40,838 bases of DNA from Pelagibacteraceae bacterium AG-426-L23 (GTDB lineage Bacteria; Pseudomonadota; Alphaproteobacteria; Pelagibacterales; Pelagibacteraceae), in assembly GCA_003213115.1 (NCBI GenBank), contig QCNU01000002.1, positions 81,017 through 121,854 on the forward strand. The letters are read 5' to 3'. This document shows positions 1 through 8,726 of this stretch, piece after piece (the first letter of the stretch is position 1; every line of letters begins with the position of its first letter). The translations under genes were made by a program, and so were the position numbers. The notes beneath the pieces are model-generated. The model did no database searches, was not told where the DNA came from, and worked only from the letters and a program-made list of their open reading frames with translations.

Positions 1-1100
1 GTTGGTTCAAAAAAATAACCTTTATTAAATCCCGCTGGTCTCTTTCCGCCATAAAGAACTTTTCCACCTTCTTTTTTTGTTTTTTCAACTAAATTTTCAA
101 TTTCATTTAATCTTTTCTTTGTAGTTATAGGACCTAGATTCACACCTTCTTGTAAACCATTTCCAATTTTAAGTTTTTTTGTCTTTGAGATAAAATTTTT
201 TGTAAATTCTTCTTTTTTACTCTCGTGAATATAGAATCTACTTGGCGATATACATACTTGACCATTGTTTCTATATTTTGATGCAATAGCCATATCTGTT
301 ACTTTATCAATGTTGGAGTCCTCAAAAACTATAAATGGTGCATGACCACTTAATTCCATTGTTACTCTTTGAACTTTATCTGCTGCTTTTTTTAAAATTA
401 ATTTCCCAACTCTTGTTGATCCTGTAATTGAAACTTTTTTAATTATATCAGATAAAATTAATTGATTAGATATTTTTTCAGGATCGCCAGATAATAAATT
501 TACTACACCCGGAGGAACTCCTGCATCATTTATAATATTCATTAATTCCATAACTGACCCAGGTGTTATAACATCGGGTTTGACAATAACTGAGCAGCCA
601 GCAGCAAGAGCAGTTGAAATTTTTCTTGATGCTAAAACTATAGGAAAATTCCATGGCACTAAAGCTGCAACAACTCCAATAGGTTGGTATATAACTTGTA
701 CTCTTGTATCCTCAAATCTACTCTCTACAGTTTGTCCAAATATTCTTTTTGTTTCTTCTGAATTCCATTCAAAAATATCGGCAGCTCCCATAACTTCACC
801 AACGCCTTCTACAAGAGGTTTGCCAACTTCTATTGCAAGCCATTTTGCTAAATCATTTTTTCTTTCACGAATTAAATCAGCAATTTTTCTTATTTTGGCC
901 GATCTTTCCCACGCTGGAGTCTTTTTCCAAATTTCAAAACCTTTTTCTGCAGATTTTAACGCTTTGATGACATCTTTTTCACTGGCTTTAGAAGCCTTAC
1001 CAATAATTTCCTCAGTTGCAGGATTTATAACTTCATAAGTATTATTGTCTTCTGAGGGTTGCCACTTTCCATCTATAAATTGACCAAAGTTTGAATACAT
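1..1100 (-). CDS. NAD(P)-dependent aldehyde dehydrogenase, succinate-semialdehyde dehydrogenase-like (3' end outside window)
   Basis: Oxidises an aldehyde to the acid with NAD(P). The visible N-terminal 366 codons show the family order: NPATEE near residue 26, the coenzyme-binding PWNFP at 149-153, general base Glu in MELSG (Glu249), and the catalytic Cys in NNGQVCISPSRF (Cys283). The closest recognisable type is the GabD/SSADH group (SITGSTRVGK, HAPFIVFEDSNID), but the true substrate cannot be read from sequence. The ATG at 1098-1100 gives the expected N-terminus FGQFIDGKW. It lies 18 bases behind an FAA-hydrolase-family gene on the same strand, which suggests a two-step catabolic pair. The C-terminus lies beyond the left edge. 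Confidence 0.88.
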   Translation of the reverse strand, partial: MYSNFGQFIDGKWQPSEDNNTYEVINPATEEIIGKASKASEKDVIKALKSAEKGFEIWKKTPAWERSAKIRKIADLIRERKNDLAKWLAIEVGKPLVEGVGEVMGAADIFEWNSEETKRIFGQTVESRFEDTRVQVIYQPIGVVAALVPWNFPIVLASRKISTALAAGCSVIVKPDVITPGSVMELMNIINDAGVPPGVVNLLSGDPEKISNQLILSDIIKKVSITGSTRVGKLILKKAADKVQRVTMELSGHAPFIVFEDSNIDKVTDMAIASKYRNNGQVCISPSRFYIHESKKEEFTKNFISKTKKLKIGNGLQEGVNLGPITTKKRLNEIENLVEKTKKEGGKVLYGGKRPAGFNKGYFFEP

Positions 1101-1118
1101 TTTACAAAAATTACTCTA

Positions 1119-1970
1119 TTACATTTGCTTGTAAGATACAACTTTATGAACTTGTTCTCCAAGTTTATCAATGCCAAGTTTTACTTTATCGCCTTCTTTA
1201 AGAAACGTAGGTGGGTTCATATTTTCCCCTACTCCTGGAGGTGTTCCTGTACAACATATGTCACCAGGTAATAAACTCATACAATGACTCATGTAAGAGA
1301 CCAGTTTTTTAACATTGAAAATCATTTTTTCTGTATTACCAGTCTGCATACGTTTTCCATTTACGTCCAAAAACATATTTAATTTTTGATAGTCAGGTAA
1401 TTCATCTTTAGTTAAAATGTATGGACCAATCGGACCAAAGGTATCAAATCCTTTACCTTTATCCCAGGTAAGACCTTTGTTTTTTTGAAAATTTCTCTCA
1501 CTAACATCATTCACTAAGAAAAAACCAAGAATATGATCAAGTGCCTGGTCTTCACTAACGTATAAAGCCTTTTTTCCAATTACAAATCCTAATTCAACCT
1601 CCCAATCTGTATGCTGAGAGTTTTTTGGAATTGTAATTCCATCATTGGGTCCAGTAATACAATTTGTGAATTTAGAAAAAATTATAGGCTCTTTTGGTAT
1701 AGGAAGTTTTTGTTCTTCAGCATGATCTTTAAAATTTAATCCTATTCCAATAAATTTTGAAGGTTTAGAAACACAAGGTCCAATTCTATCATTAGGATTT
1801 AATTTATTTAATTTACTTAAGTCGGCCTTTTTGATTTCATTTAAAGTATTAAAATTTAAAGTTTCTGGATTAAAATCTTTAATTATGGTTGATAGATCTA
1901 AATAATTATTATCTTTGTCTATTAAAGCAGGTTTTTCCTTATTAAAATCTCCTATTCTACATAATTTCAT
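1119..1970 (-). CDS. fumarylacetoacetate hydrolase (FAH) family protein
   Basis: A 283-residue FAH-family hydrolase, whose members cleave C-C bonds of diketo acids or act on related 2-keto acids using a divalent metal. The metal-binding acidic triad is present: WEVELGFV (Glu124, Glu126) and NDVSERNFQ (Asp155). KGKGFDTFGPIGPYI and TGTPPGVG are the usual substrate-loop motifs. KGxxxDTFxPxGP resembles 2,4-diketo-3-deoxy-sugar-acid hydrolases, but fumarylpyruvate hydrolase or another diketo-acid hydrolase is equally possible. An AAAGGAG ribosome-binding site precedes the ATG. It lies between tRNA-Glu and an aldehyde dehydrogenase, which suggests use of a carboxylic-acid substrate with a downstream aldehyde product; that pathway is inference. 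Confidence 0.85.
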   Translation of the reverse strand: MKLCRIGDFNKEKPALIDKDNNYLDLSTIIKDFNPETLNFNTLNEIKKADLSKLNKLNPNDRIGPCVSKPSKFIGIGLNFKDHAEEQKLPIPKEPIIFSKFTNCITGPNDGITIPKNSQHTDWEVELGFVIGKKALYVSEDQALDHILGFFLVNDVSERNFQKNKGLTWDKGKGFDTFGPIGPYILTKDELPDYQKLNMFLDVNGKRMQTGNTEKMIFNVKKLVSYMSHCMSLLPGDICCTGTPPGVGENMNPPTFLKEGDKVKLGIDKLGEQVHKVVSYKQM

Positions 1971-1993
1971 TTAATTGCTCCTTTCATTCATTT

Positions 1994-2068
1994 TGGCGGT
2001 CCCTAGGGGAATCGAACCCCTCTTTGCAGGATGAAAACCAGCTGTCCTAACCGATAGACGAAGGGACC
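1994..2068 (-). tRNA. tRNA-Glu (UUC anticodon), CCA encoded
   Basis: The minus strand folds as a tRNA. The 7-bp acceptor GGTCCCT pairs with AGGGACC, followed by discriminator G and an encoded CCA. The T arm is GAGGGGTTCGATTCCCC, and the anticodon loop TTTTCAT gives UUC. The anticodon stem GCTGG/CCTGC has a central U-U mismatch, while the other four pairs are good. The gene's 5' 22 bases overlap the end of recJ on the same strand, so it is probably cut from the recJ transcript. Confidence 0.95.
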
Positions 2069-3831
2069 TTGTTTTTGATGTTCTTATTAACAGAAATGTC
2101 ATCGATAATAAACTCTACATTTTTTTTACCTTTCCACTCATTAAGGCTTAACTTTCCAGCAATGTTAAATGTTTTAGACGATTTTTTCATTAAATAGGCA
2201 CCAATATCATTTTCTACAGCATTAAAAGCAATAGTTTTAATACTTGAACCATCTGGGCCTAGTAGCACGGATTTAACATGTTTCTCTCCTACAATCGAAG
2301 AGTTCACAGATTTTAAATTTTCTATACTAAATTTTGGCTCTGGATTGCCGGATCCAAAAGGGGATAAATATTCTACTTTTTCGTAAAAATCTATATTAAG
2401 TGCGGAGGGTGATATTACACTATCTATAAAAAGTTTTTTTTGGTTGTTAATATCAATATTTATTGTCTGAAATTTTTTGTTTATAAATGACTTAAAATTC
2501 TCAATCTGGTTTACATTAATTGTAAAACCTCCAGCCATTTTATGGCCTCCACCTTTAATTAAAATTTTATCTTGAACACCATTAATTATAGTTTTTCCTA
2601 TATCAAACCCCGCAATTGATCTTGCAGAAGCTTTTCCAATATCATTATTTATTGAGATAATAACAGTTGGTTTATTATATTTATCTTTAATACGTGAAGC
2701 AATAATTCCAATTATTCCCTCATGCCAATTATTTCCAGTTAAAACTATTACAGAATCAGAAACCTTATCAGATATTGAATTTTTTATTTTATTTAATAGG
2801 TTATTTTCTAAATCTTTTCTCTCATTGTTAAAAGCATCCAGTTCTGAAACAAGTTTAAATATTTTTTTTGAATCAGTGCCTAATAACAATTCAGCCCCAT
2901 GTGAACACTTCCCTACTCTTCCTCCTGCATTAATTCTTGGTCCTATTACATAACCTAAATGATAAGAAGATGGTGCAGTTTCAATTTTACAATATTCGAA
3001 TAGTGTTTTTAATCCTAGATTTTTTTTATTTTTAATAATTTTTAGCCCTTGTTTAACAATGGCTCTATTAAGACCTATTAACGGGACAACATCACAAACT
3101 GTGCCTAAAGAGACTAAGTCTAAATAATTAATGAGATTTGGTTCTATAACATCGTTTTTAATAAACCAATTATTCTTCCTTAATTTACGGTTTAAAGCTA
3201 TAAGAAACATGAAGCATACACCGGCTGCACATAAATAATTAAGCTCAGAAGCATCGTCTAATCTATTCGGGTTAATAATCGAAAAAGCTTCTGGCAATTT
3301 AATATCTGACTGATGGTGATCTAAAACTATAACATCAGTTTTTAATGTTTTAGCAAAGCTAATAGGCTTAAATGAAAGAGTCCCACAATCAACTGTAAAA
3401 ATTAGATTTGCGCCCTCATCAATTAATTTTTTAAAACCTTTTTCATTAGGCCCATATCCTTCACTTTTACGATCAGGAATATGGATATTAAAATCTTGTT
3501 TTATTTCTCTAAAAAAATTTCCTAATAAAGCTGTAGAGGTAGCTCCATCAACATCATAATCTCCAAAAATTCCAATTTTTTCTTTTTTGATTATAGATTG
3601 AAATGTTCGTTCTATAGCCGAATCCATTCCTTTCAATTTTAATGGATTTGGTAAAATATTTTTAATTGTAGGATTTAAAAAGTTTTTTACATTCTCTTTG
3701 TTAATTTTCCTAATAGCAAGTAATTTAGAGGTAATTTCATCTAAAAAAAAATTGTCTTTAAAAAAGTTGAGATCATTATTGTCAAACTTTTTAAGAATCC
3801 AACTTTTCCCAGTAACTGAATTAAAATTCAT
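2047..3831 (-). CDS. recJ: single-stranded-DNA-specific 5'-3' exonuclease RecJ
   Basis: RecJ degrades single-stranded DNA 5' to 3' in recombination and mismatch repair. At 594 residues it is close to family size. DHH-phosphoesterase motifs are intact: DYDVDGATST (91-100, metal Asp), TVDCG, and LDHHQ (DHH 171-173). The DHHA1 motif GGGHKMAGGF follows, and then a C-terminal OB-like domain. It starts 4 bases inside the end of glpX, in the alphaproteobacterial order hom-glpX-recJ. Unusually, its last codons and TAG stop lie within tRNA-Glu: the C-terminal VPSSIG is encoded by the tRNA acceptor and D-arm bases. Confidence 0.96.
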   Translation of the reverse strand: MNFNSVTGKSWILKKFDNNDLNFFKDNFFLDEITSKLLAIRKINKENVKNFLNPTIKNILPNPLKLKGMDSAIERTFQSIIKKEKIGIFGDYDVDGATSTALLGNFFREIKQDFNIHIPDRKSEGYGPNEKGFKKLIDEGANLIFTVDCGTLSFKPISFAKTLKTDVIVLDHHQSDIKLPEAFSIINPNRLDDASELNYLCAAGVCFMFLIALNRKLRKNNWFIKNDVIEPNLINYLDLVSLGTVCDVVPLIGLNRAIVKQGLKIIKNKKNLGLKTLFEYCKIETAPSSYHLGYVIGPRINAGGRVGKCSHGAELLLGTDSKKIFKLVSELDAFNNERKDLENNLLNKIKNSISDKVSDSVIVLTGNNWHEGIIGIIASRIKDKYNKPTVIISINNDIGKASARSIAGFDIGKTIINGVQDKILIKGGGHKMAGGFTINVNQIENFKSFINKKFQTINIDINNQKKLFIDSVISPSALNIDFYEKVEYLSPFGSGNPEPKFSIENLKSVNSSIVGEKHVKSVLLGPDGSSIKTIAFNAVENDIGAYLMKKSSKTFNIAGKLSLNEWKGKKNVEFIIDDISVNKNIKNKVPSSIG

Positions 3832-4769
3832 TTTTCGTGAATATTTGTAACTTTTTTATTTGTTTTAGATTCTCTGTGTAAAATAAAAGTAGTTGCAGAA
3901 AAACTATTTTTATTGTCTACAATCCCTTTGACTAAATCCCCATCGGTAATACCAGTTGCGCAAAAAATTACATCACCTTTTACCATTTCATCAATATTAT
4001 ATTTTTTAACAATATCTTTTATTCCAAGTTTCATCGCTCTTTTTTTTTGTTCTTGGTCTAAAATCAATCTTGTTTGAATTTGTCCTCCAAGACAACTTAA
4101 TGCAGCAGCAGCCAATACTCCTTCTGGCCCCCCACCAATACCTAAATAAATATCATTTTTTGAATTTTCATCGATTACCGATATAGCACCACTTACATCA
4201 CCATCAGTTATAAAATTAATATTAACTTTCATTTTTTTTAAACTCTCTATTATTTTTTTATGTCTAGGACGATCTAATACACAGGCATTTAGTTGATCTG
4301 GTTTAATATTTTTTGCCTCAGCTAAAATCTTAATGTTTGTCTCTACGCTGTTATCTAAATCTAATAAATTTGGAGGCAAATTTGAACCTATAGCTATTTT
4401 CTCCATATAAGTGTCAGGTGCAGATAAAAGGTTTCCTTTTTTAGTTGCTGCAAGAACAGAGAAGGAATTTGGAAGATTTTTTGCTACAAAATTTGTACCT
4501 TCTAATGGATCAAGTGCAATATCTATTTCTTCACCCTTGTTGGTTCCAACTTTTTCACCAATATAAAGCATTGGAGCTTCATCCATTTCACCTTCGCCTA
4601 TAACAACAGTTCCTCTCATTTCAATCTTGTTTAACTCTTTTCTCATTAAATCAACAGCGCCCTTGTCTGCAGCTATTTTATCACCTTTGCCTATAAATAA
4701 AGAGGCTCCATAAGCTGCTTTTTCTGTAACGGAAACAAATTTTTTTAATAGATTGATATTTAAACTCAT
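3828..4769 (-). CDS. glpX: class II fructose-1,6-bisphosphatase GlpX
   Basis: Hydrolyses fructose-1,6-bisphosphate to fructose-6-phosphate in gluconeogenesis; some homologues also act on sedoheptulose-1,7-bisphosphate. The 313-residue protein has the Li+-sensitive phosphatase fold motifs VIGEGEMDEAP (57-66) and ALDPLEGTN (85-93), which bind metal, and the GlpX signature GIGGGPEGVLAAAAL. It shares one base with the end of hom and overlaps the start of recJ by 4 bases, so the three are probably translationally coupled. As no other fructose bisphosphatase is in the window, it is the likely gluconeogenic enzyme here (inference). Confidence 0.95.
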   Translation of the reverse strand: MSLNINLLKKFVSVTEKAAYGASLFIGKGDKIAADKGAVDLMRKELNKIEMRGTVVIGEGEMDEAPMLYIGEKVGTNKGEEIDIALDPLEGTNFVAKNLPNSFSVLAATKKGNLLSAPDTYMEKIAIGSNLPPNLLDLDNSVETNIKILAEAKNIKPDQLNACVLDRPRHKKIIESLKKMKVNINFITDGDVSGAISVIDENSKNDIYLGIGGGPEGVLAAAALSCLGGQIQTRLILDQEQKKRAMKLGIKDIVKKYNIDEMVKGDVIFCATGITDGDLVKGIVDNKNSFSATTFILHRESKTNKKVTNIHEK

Positions 4770-6064
4770 TAAATATTTTCTATTCTAATCAATTTTGGTT
4801 TTTTTAAAATGAAATTTTTTTTACTCAACTGAGTAACTATTTTAGTTAGCTTATCATCTTTAGATTTGTGAGTAATTATTGTAATAGATGAGTACTTTTT
4901 AGACTTGTATGGACTTTGAATTAACCTTTTAATTGAAACTTTATTTTTTGACATTATTTTTGTGATATTTGAAAGAACTCCATGTTTATCAATCACCTCT
5001 AATCTTAAATAAGAAGAAAAATATTTATTATTAATTTTTTCAAACTTTAATGATTTTCTTTTATTATAGGGTATAACAAACGGAAATTTAATATTTCCAC
5101 GCATAATTGAAGAGATATCCGAAATTAGTGCAGAAGTAGTCGCTTCGGGGCCCGCTCCTTCGCCTTGGATTACTGTTTGCCCGGCAGGTTTTCCCTCTAT
5201 AATAACTGCATTTAAAACACCATCTATTTTAGCTATATAAGAGTTCTTCTTAATTAAACATGGATGAACTCTTTGTGTAATTTTTTTATCTTTGAATTCT
5301 GATATTCCGATTAATTTAATTTTATATCCAAGTAAATTTGCATTAGATATGTCTAATTGATCAATATTGTTTATTCCTTCTATATGAACTTCTTTATTGT
5401 TAATATAAGAATTAAAACAAAGAGAAGTTAAAATTTCTAATTTTGATGCTACATCCTGACCATTTAAATCTGAAATAGGATTAGACTCTGCATATCCAAG
5501 TACTTTTGCTTTATTTAAAGCAAAATTGTATTCAATGTTTTGTTTGTCCATGGAAGAGAGAATAAAATTTGAAGTTCCATTAAATATACCGTAAATTTTT
5601 TGTATAGAATTAGCTATTAGACCCTCTTTTAAAGATCTAACTATTGGAACGCCACCACACACAGCTGCTTCAAATTCTAAATTAACCTTATTATCTTCGG
5701 CAATTTTTGATAATTTATCTCCATGTTTAGCTATTAAAGCCTTATTAGCAGTCACAACATGTTTTTTATTTTTTAAAGCCGCGAAAACTAATTTTTTTGC
5801 AGGTCCATCTGAACCACCTATTAATTCAATTACAATATCAATTTTTGGATGAGTGGCTGCATCCAAATAATTTTTAAGCCATTTAGTTTTTGGTACCTTA
5901 ATACTTCTTTTTTTTTGTTTATTTTTTGCAGATACAAAAATTACATTGGGAGTAATATTTGTTTTTTTAGTTAGTAAATTTTGTTTTTTTAATAGATATT
6001 TATAGAGATATGATCCAATGTTTCCTAAACCAATAATAGCTATATTTATATTCTTTTTATTCAT
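4769..6064 (-). CDS. hom: homoserine dehydrogenase
   Basis: Reduces aspartate semialdehyde to homoserine, the branch towards threonine and methionine. At 431 residues it has the monofunctional layout: an N-terminal Rossmann fold (IAIIGLGNIGSYL, residues 8-20), a catalytic domain containing VTANKALIAKHG, AAVCGGVPIVRSL, GTSNFIL and VQGEGAGPEATTSALISDI, and a C-terminal ACT domain (LRLEVIDKHGVLSNITKIM) that normally mediates threonine feedback. No aspartokinase domain is fused. It is followed directly by glpX and preceded, with a 4-base gap, by a small lipoprotein gene. Confidence 0.95.
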   Translation of the reverse strand: MNKKNINIAIIGLGNIGSYLYKYLLKKQNLLTKKTNITPNVIFVSAKNKQKKRSIKVPKTKWLKNYLDAATHPKIDIVIELIGGSDGPAKKLVFAALKNKKHVVTANKALIAKHGDKLSKIAEDNKVNLEFEAAVCGGVPIVRSLKEGLIANSIQKIYGIFNGTSNFILSSMDKQNIEYNFALNKAKVLGYAESNPISDLNGQDVASKLEILTSLCFNSYINNKEVHIEGINNIDQLDISNANLLGYKIKLIGISEFKDKKITQRVHPCLIKKNSYIAKIDGVLNAVIIEGKPAGQTVIQGEGAGPEATTSALISDISSIMRGNIKFPFVIPYNKRKSLKFEKINNKYFSSYLRLEVIDKHGVLSNITKIMSKNKVSIKRLIQSPYKSKKYSSITIITHKSKDDKLTKIVTQLSKKNFILKKPKLIRIENI

Positions 6065-6068
6065 AGTT

Positions 6069-6701
6069 TCATTCGACAGAAAGATTAGGGTAATCCTTAT
6101 TTATTCCAATATTCATCAAAAATTTTGAGATTTCATCTATCTCACATTTATTTAAAAGAGAACAAATTTCCTCATATTGTACAATCTGGTTATTTATTTC
6201 TTGATCGATTGTTTCCTTTTTAGGTTTTTTTATAAGCTTATCTTTTTTTATAGTATCTTTAGTAACTTTGGATAACTTTTTTTCCTCTTTTAATCTTTTT
6301 TTATCAAGTTTTTTTTGACTTAATATTTTTTCTTTTTCAATTTTTTTTAAATCTTTCAATATTTTTTTTTCATGTTTTTTTCTCAATTTTGCCAATTTCT
6401 TTTCATCATCAAGTTTTTTTTTAATAATATCTTTTTCTTTTTTAGATAATGATTTTAAATCAGGTTTAGAGTTATTATTTAAAGTTTTTTGTCTGATATC
6501 TTCATCTGTATTCAATTTAACTAAATCGTAAGTTTTAACTTTTTTATCTTTATAGATTTTTATTTCCAAAGAAAGATTTTTAGCAAAATAAGCTTCTGCT
6601 TCTTTTTTGTTTATACATTCTCTGTCTCCACAAATAAAAACTTTTTTACCAGTCGAGCAAGATATAAGAAATATAAATATTAATAATAAAAAAAATCTCA
6701 T
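6069..6701 (-). CDS. Lys-rich predicted lipoprotein of unknown function
   Basis: I do not recognise the family. The 210-residue product begins with a lipoprotein signal: hydrophobic residues 3-13, then the lipobox LISC with the acylated Cys at 15. Residues 20-70 form a short globular-looking part with two Cys (ICGDRECINKKEAEAYF). Residues about 85-160 are a highly charged Lys/Glu run predicted to be a long helix or coiled coil, and the C-terminal 45 residues contain a Cys pair (EICSLLNKCEIDEI). Placement between argC and hom suggests co-expression only. It is probably membrane-anchored facing the periplasm. Confidence 0.7.
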   Translation of the reverse strand: MRFFLLLIFIFLISCSTGKKVFICGDRECINKKEAEAYFAKNLSLEIKIYKDKKVKTYDLVKLNTDEDIRQKTLNNNSKPDLKSLSKKEKDIIKKKLDDEKKLAKLRKKHEKKILKDLKKIEKEKILSQKKLDKKRLKEEKKLSKVTKDTIKKDKLIKKPKKETIDQEINNQIVQYEEICSLLNKCEIDEISKFLMNIGINKDYPNLSVE

Positions 6702-7729
6702 TTCAAACTGGCACTTTCCTTAAAATTAAATATGAGATTCATGTTTTGAACGGCCTGTCCAGAAGCCCCCTTTATCAAATTATCTATTGCGGAGAAAACA
6801 ACAATGCGATTTTTATCTCTTCCTTGACATACTGAGATTTCACAAAAGTTTGTATTTACTACATTTCCTGTTCCTAGAGGTTTATTCATATTAATAATTT
6901 TTATAAATTTATTTTTTTTATGAAATTTTTTAAGTGCGTTATGTACCGTTTTAATTTTAATATTCTTTTTAAGTTCTAAATGTATAGAGGAAAGAAGACC
7001 TCTAAAAAAAGGAAGTATATGAGGATTAAAACTGTATTTTATTTTTCCTTTCTTTATTTTATTAAATTCTTGATCCAATTCTGACATATGTCTATGCATA
7101 TTAGTTTTGTAAGCCTGTATGGATGAAAAAAAATTTTTATGTTTAAACTTAGTTTTAAAATTTTTTCCAGCTCCAGAGTAGCCAGATTTTGAGTCTATTA
7201 TAATATTTTTTTTATTTATCAAATTTTTCTTTATAAGGGGTATAAGAGCCAGTTGTATCGATGTTGGATAGCATCCTGGATTAGAAATAATTCTATATTT
7301 TTTTAAAGAATCTCTTGAAAATTCAGAGATGGAATATATAGAGTCTTTTATTAAATTTTTTGCTGAATGATTTATTCCATACCAAGCCTTGTAAATATTT
7401 GGTTTTTTAATTCTAAAATCAGCGGATAAATCTATAAATTTAATCTTTTTATATTTAATTAGCTTTTTTATAATTTTTTGTGCCTTACCATTGGGTAATG
7501 ATAAAAATAACACATCAATTTTAGGCCAGTTTACTTTTTTTAAATTTGTAATCTTTGGAAGTTTCTTTTTAATTCTTTTATCAAAAAATTGAATATTTTT
7601 TCCTAAATTTTTAGTCGCACAAAGATTAGTTATATTAACATTAGGGTGCTTGGAAAGTATTTTGACCAAATCTAAACCTACAAAGCCTGTTGCTCCTGCT
7701 ATAACGATATTTATTTTTTTGATAGTCAT
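6698..7729 (-). CDS. argC: N-acetyl-gamma-glutamyl-phosphate reductase
   Basis: Third step of arginine synthesis, reducing N-acetylglutamyl-phosphate to the semialdehyde with NADPH. The 343-residue protein carries the Rossmann motif VIAGATGFVGLDL (9-21), LSADFR, and the catalytic Cys in SNPGCYPTSIQ (Cys153). The active-site His region is NMHRHMSELDQEF, and PFFRGLLSSIH is the usual downstream motif. It overlaps the lipoprotein gene by 4 bases and follows rpsI after 43 bases. rpsI-argC linkage is common in alphaproteobacteria. Confidence 0.95.
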   Translation of the reverse strand: MTIKKINIVIAGATGFVGLDLVKILSKHPNVNITNLCATKNLGKNIQFFDKRIKKKLPKITNLKKVNWPKIDVLFLSLPNGKAQKIIKKLIKYKKIKFIDLSADFRIKKPNIYKAWYGINHSAKNLIKDSIYSISEFSRDSLKKYRIISNPGCYPTSIQLALIPLIKKNLINKKNIIIDSKSGYSGAGKNFKTKFKHKNFFSSIQAYKTNMHRHMSELDQEFNKIKKGKIKYSFNPHILPFFRGLLSSIHLELKKNIKIKTVHNALKKFHKKNKFIKIINMNKPLGTGNVVNTNFCEISVCQGRDKNRIVVFSAIDNLIKGASGQAVQNMNLIFNFKESASLK

Positions 7730-7772
7730 TATTATTTATATCATTGATGTTGAAAAGAATAAATTAAATGAT

Positions 7773-8222
7773 TTATCTTTTAGAAAACTGAAAGCTTCTT
7801 CTAGCTTTTCTATGGCCGTATTTTTTTCTCTCAACGACTCTTGAGTCTCTGGTCGTCAGTTTTTCTTTCTTTAAATCTTTTTTCAAACCTTGATCATAAC
7901 TAACTAAAGCTCTTGATAATCCATGAATTATAGCTCCAGCTTGACCTGATAAACCGCCACCTTTAACAGAACATTTAACATCATAGGAGTTCAATGATTT
8001 AGAAACTTCAAGTGGTCTGGTAACAATAATCTGATGGACGGGTCTTTTAAAGTATTCGTTCATTTTCATTCCATTTACAAATATGTTTCCGGAACCTTTT
8101 TTAACCCATACTTTTGCTATAGATTTTTTTCTTCTTCCTGTTGCGTATTTACCTTCTGTGAAATTTAATTTAATTTTCTTTTTTTTTTGATTAATTGAGG
8201 AATTAGATTCTAAATTGTCCAT
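7773..8222 (-). CDS. rpsI: 30S ribosomal protein S9
   Basis: Small-subunit protein S9, whose C-terminal tail reaches the P-site tRNA. The core shows ATGRRKKSIAKVWVKKGSG, VKGGGLSGQAGAIIHGLSRAL, and the basic end LTRDSRVVERKKYGHRKARRSFQFSKR, with the terminal Lys-Arg typical of S9. About 20 N-terminal residues precede the core, as in other alphaproteobacteria. It shares one base with the end of rplM (stop and start overlapping as TAATG), indicating translational coupling. Confidence 0.97.
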   Translation of the reverse strand: MDNLESNSSINQKKKKIKLNFTEGKYATGRRKKSIAKVWVKKGSGNIFVNGMKMNEYFKRPVHQIIVTRPLEVSKSLNSYDVKCSVKGGGLSGQAGAIIHGLSRALVSYDQGLKKDLKKEKLTTRDSRVVERKKYGHRKARRSFQFSKR

Positions 8223-8683
8223 TAGCTTTTTCTTGTGTTTTTTAAATTTAATTTTGAGAAATCAACTTCTTTTGGTTTTTGTATATCATGGGGATGTTGA
8301 TCGCCACTATACATTTTTAATTTTGATAATTGTTTTTTTGCTAAAGGTCCTCCTGGTAACATTCTTTGGACTGCTAATCTAAGAATATCTTGCGTCTTGT
8401 TTCTGTCTTTTAATATTCTAGGCGTAGTTTGTTTTATACCTCCGGGATGACCTGTGTGCTTGTAATAAATTTTATTTGTTAATTTTTTACCTGTAAATTT
8501 CATTTTATTTATATTTGTTACTATAACGAAATCACCGTTATCTATATGTTTATTGTATGTAGGCTTATTTTTACCTCTTAGAACTTTAGATATATAAGCA
8601 GCCAATCTGCCGACTACAGCGTTTTCGGCATTAATTAAATACCAATCGTTTTTAATTTCTTTCTTTTTAATAAAAGGTGTCAT
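8222..8683 (-). CDS. rplM: 50S ribosomal protein L13
   Basis: Large-subunit assembly protein L13, 153 residues. Motifs: WYLINAENAVVGRLAAYISKVLRGKNKPTY (the L13 N-terminal signature, split here around Ala28-Arg35), NGDFVIVTN, GKKLTNKIYYKHTGHPGG, and RMLPGGPLAKKQLSKLKMY. It heads the rplM-rpsI pair. A consensus-like promoter lies immediately upstream and would leave a leader of only about eight bases. No Shine-Dalgarno sequence is seen before the ATG. Confidence 0.97.
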   Translation of the reverse strand: MTPFIKKKEIKNDWYLINAENAVVGRLAAYISKVLRGKNKPTYNKHIDNGDFVIVTNINKMKFTGKKLTNKIYYKHTGHPGGIKQTTPRILKDRNKTQDILRLAVQRMLPGGPLAKKQLSKLKMYSGDQHPHDIQKPKEVDFSKLNLKNTRKS

Positions 8684-8697
8684 TTTAATTAGGGCGA

Positions 8698-8726
8698 TAG
8701 ATACTCACAAAATTTAACAAAGTCAA
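8698..8726 (-). promoter_or_regulatory. predicted sigma-70 promoter of rplM-rpsI
   Basis: On the minus strand, TTGACT (8721-8726) and TATCTA (8698-8703) are separated by exactly 17 bases. The predicted start near 8691 leaves a very short untranslated leader before the rplM ATG at 8683. The -35 box abuts the stop codon of ctaA. Prediction by consensus only. Confidence 0.6.

Noticed and set aside
580-1038. 152-codon plus-strand open frame opposite the aldehyde dehydrogenase
   Set aside because: It is the antisense of a well-conserved dehydrogenase whose motifs read on the minus strand; the product has no recognisable domain.
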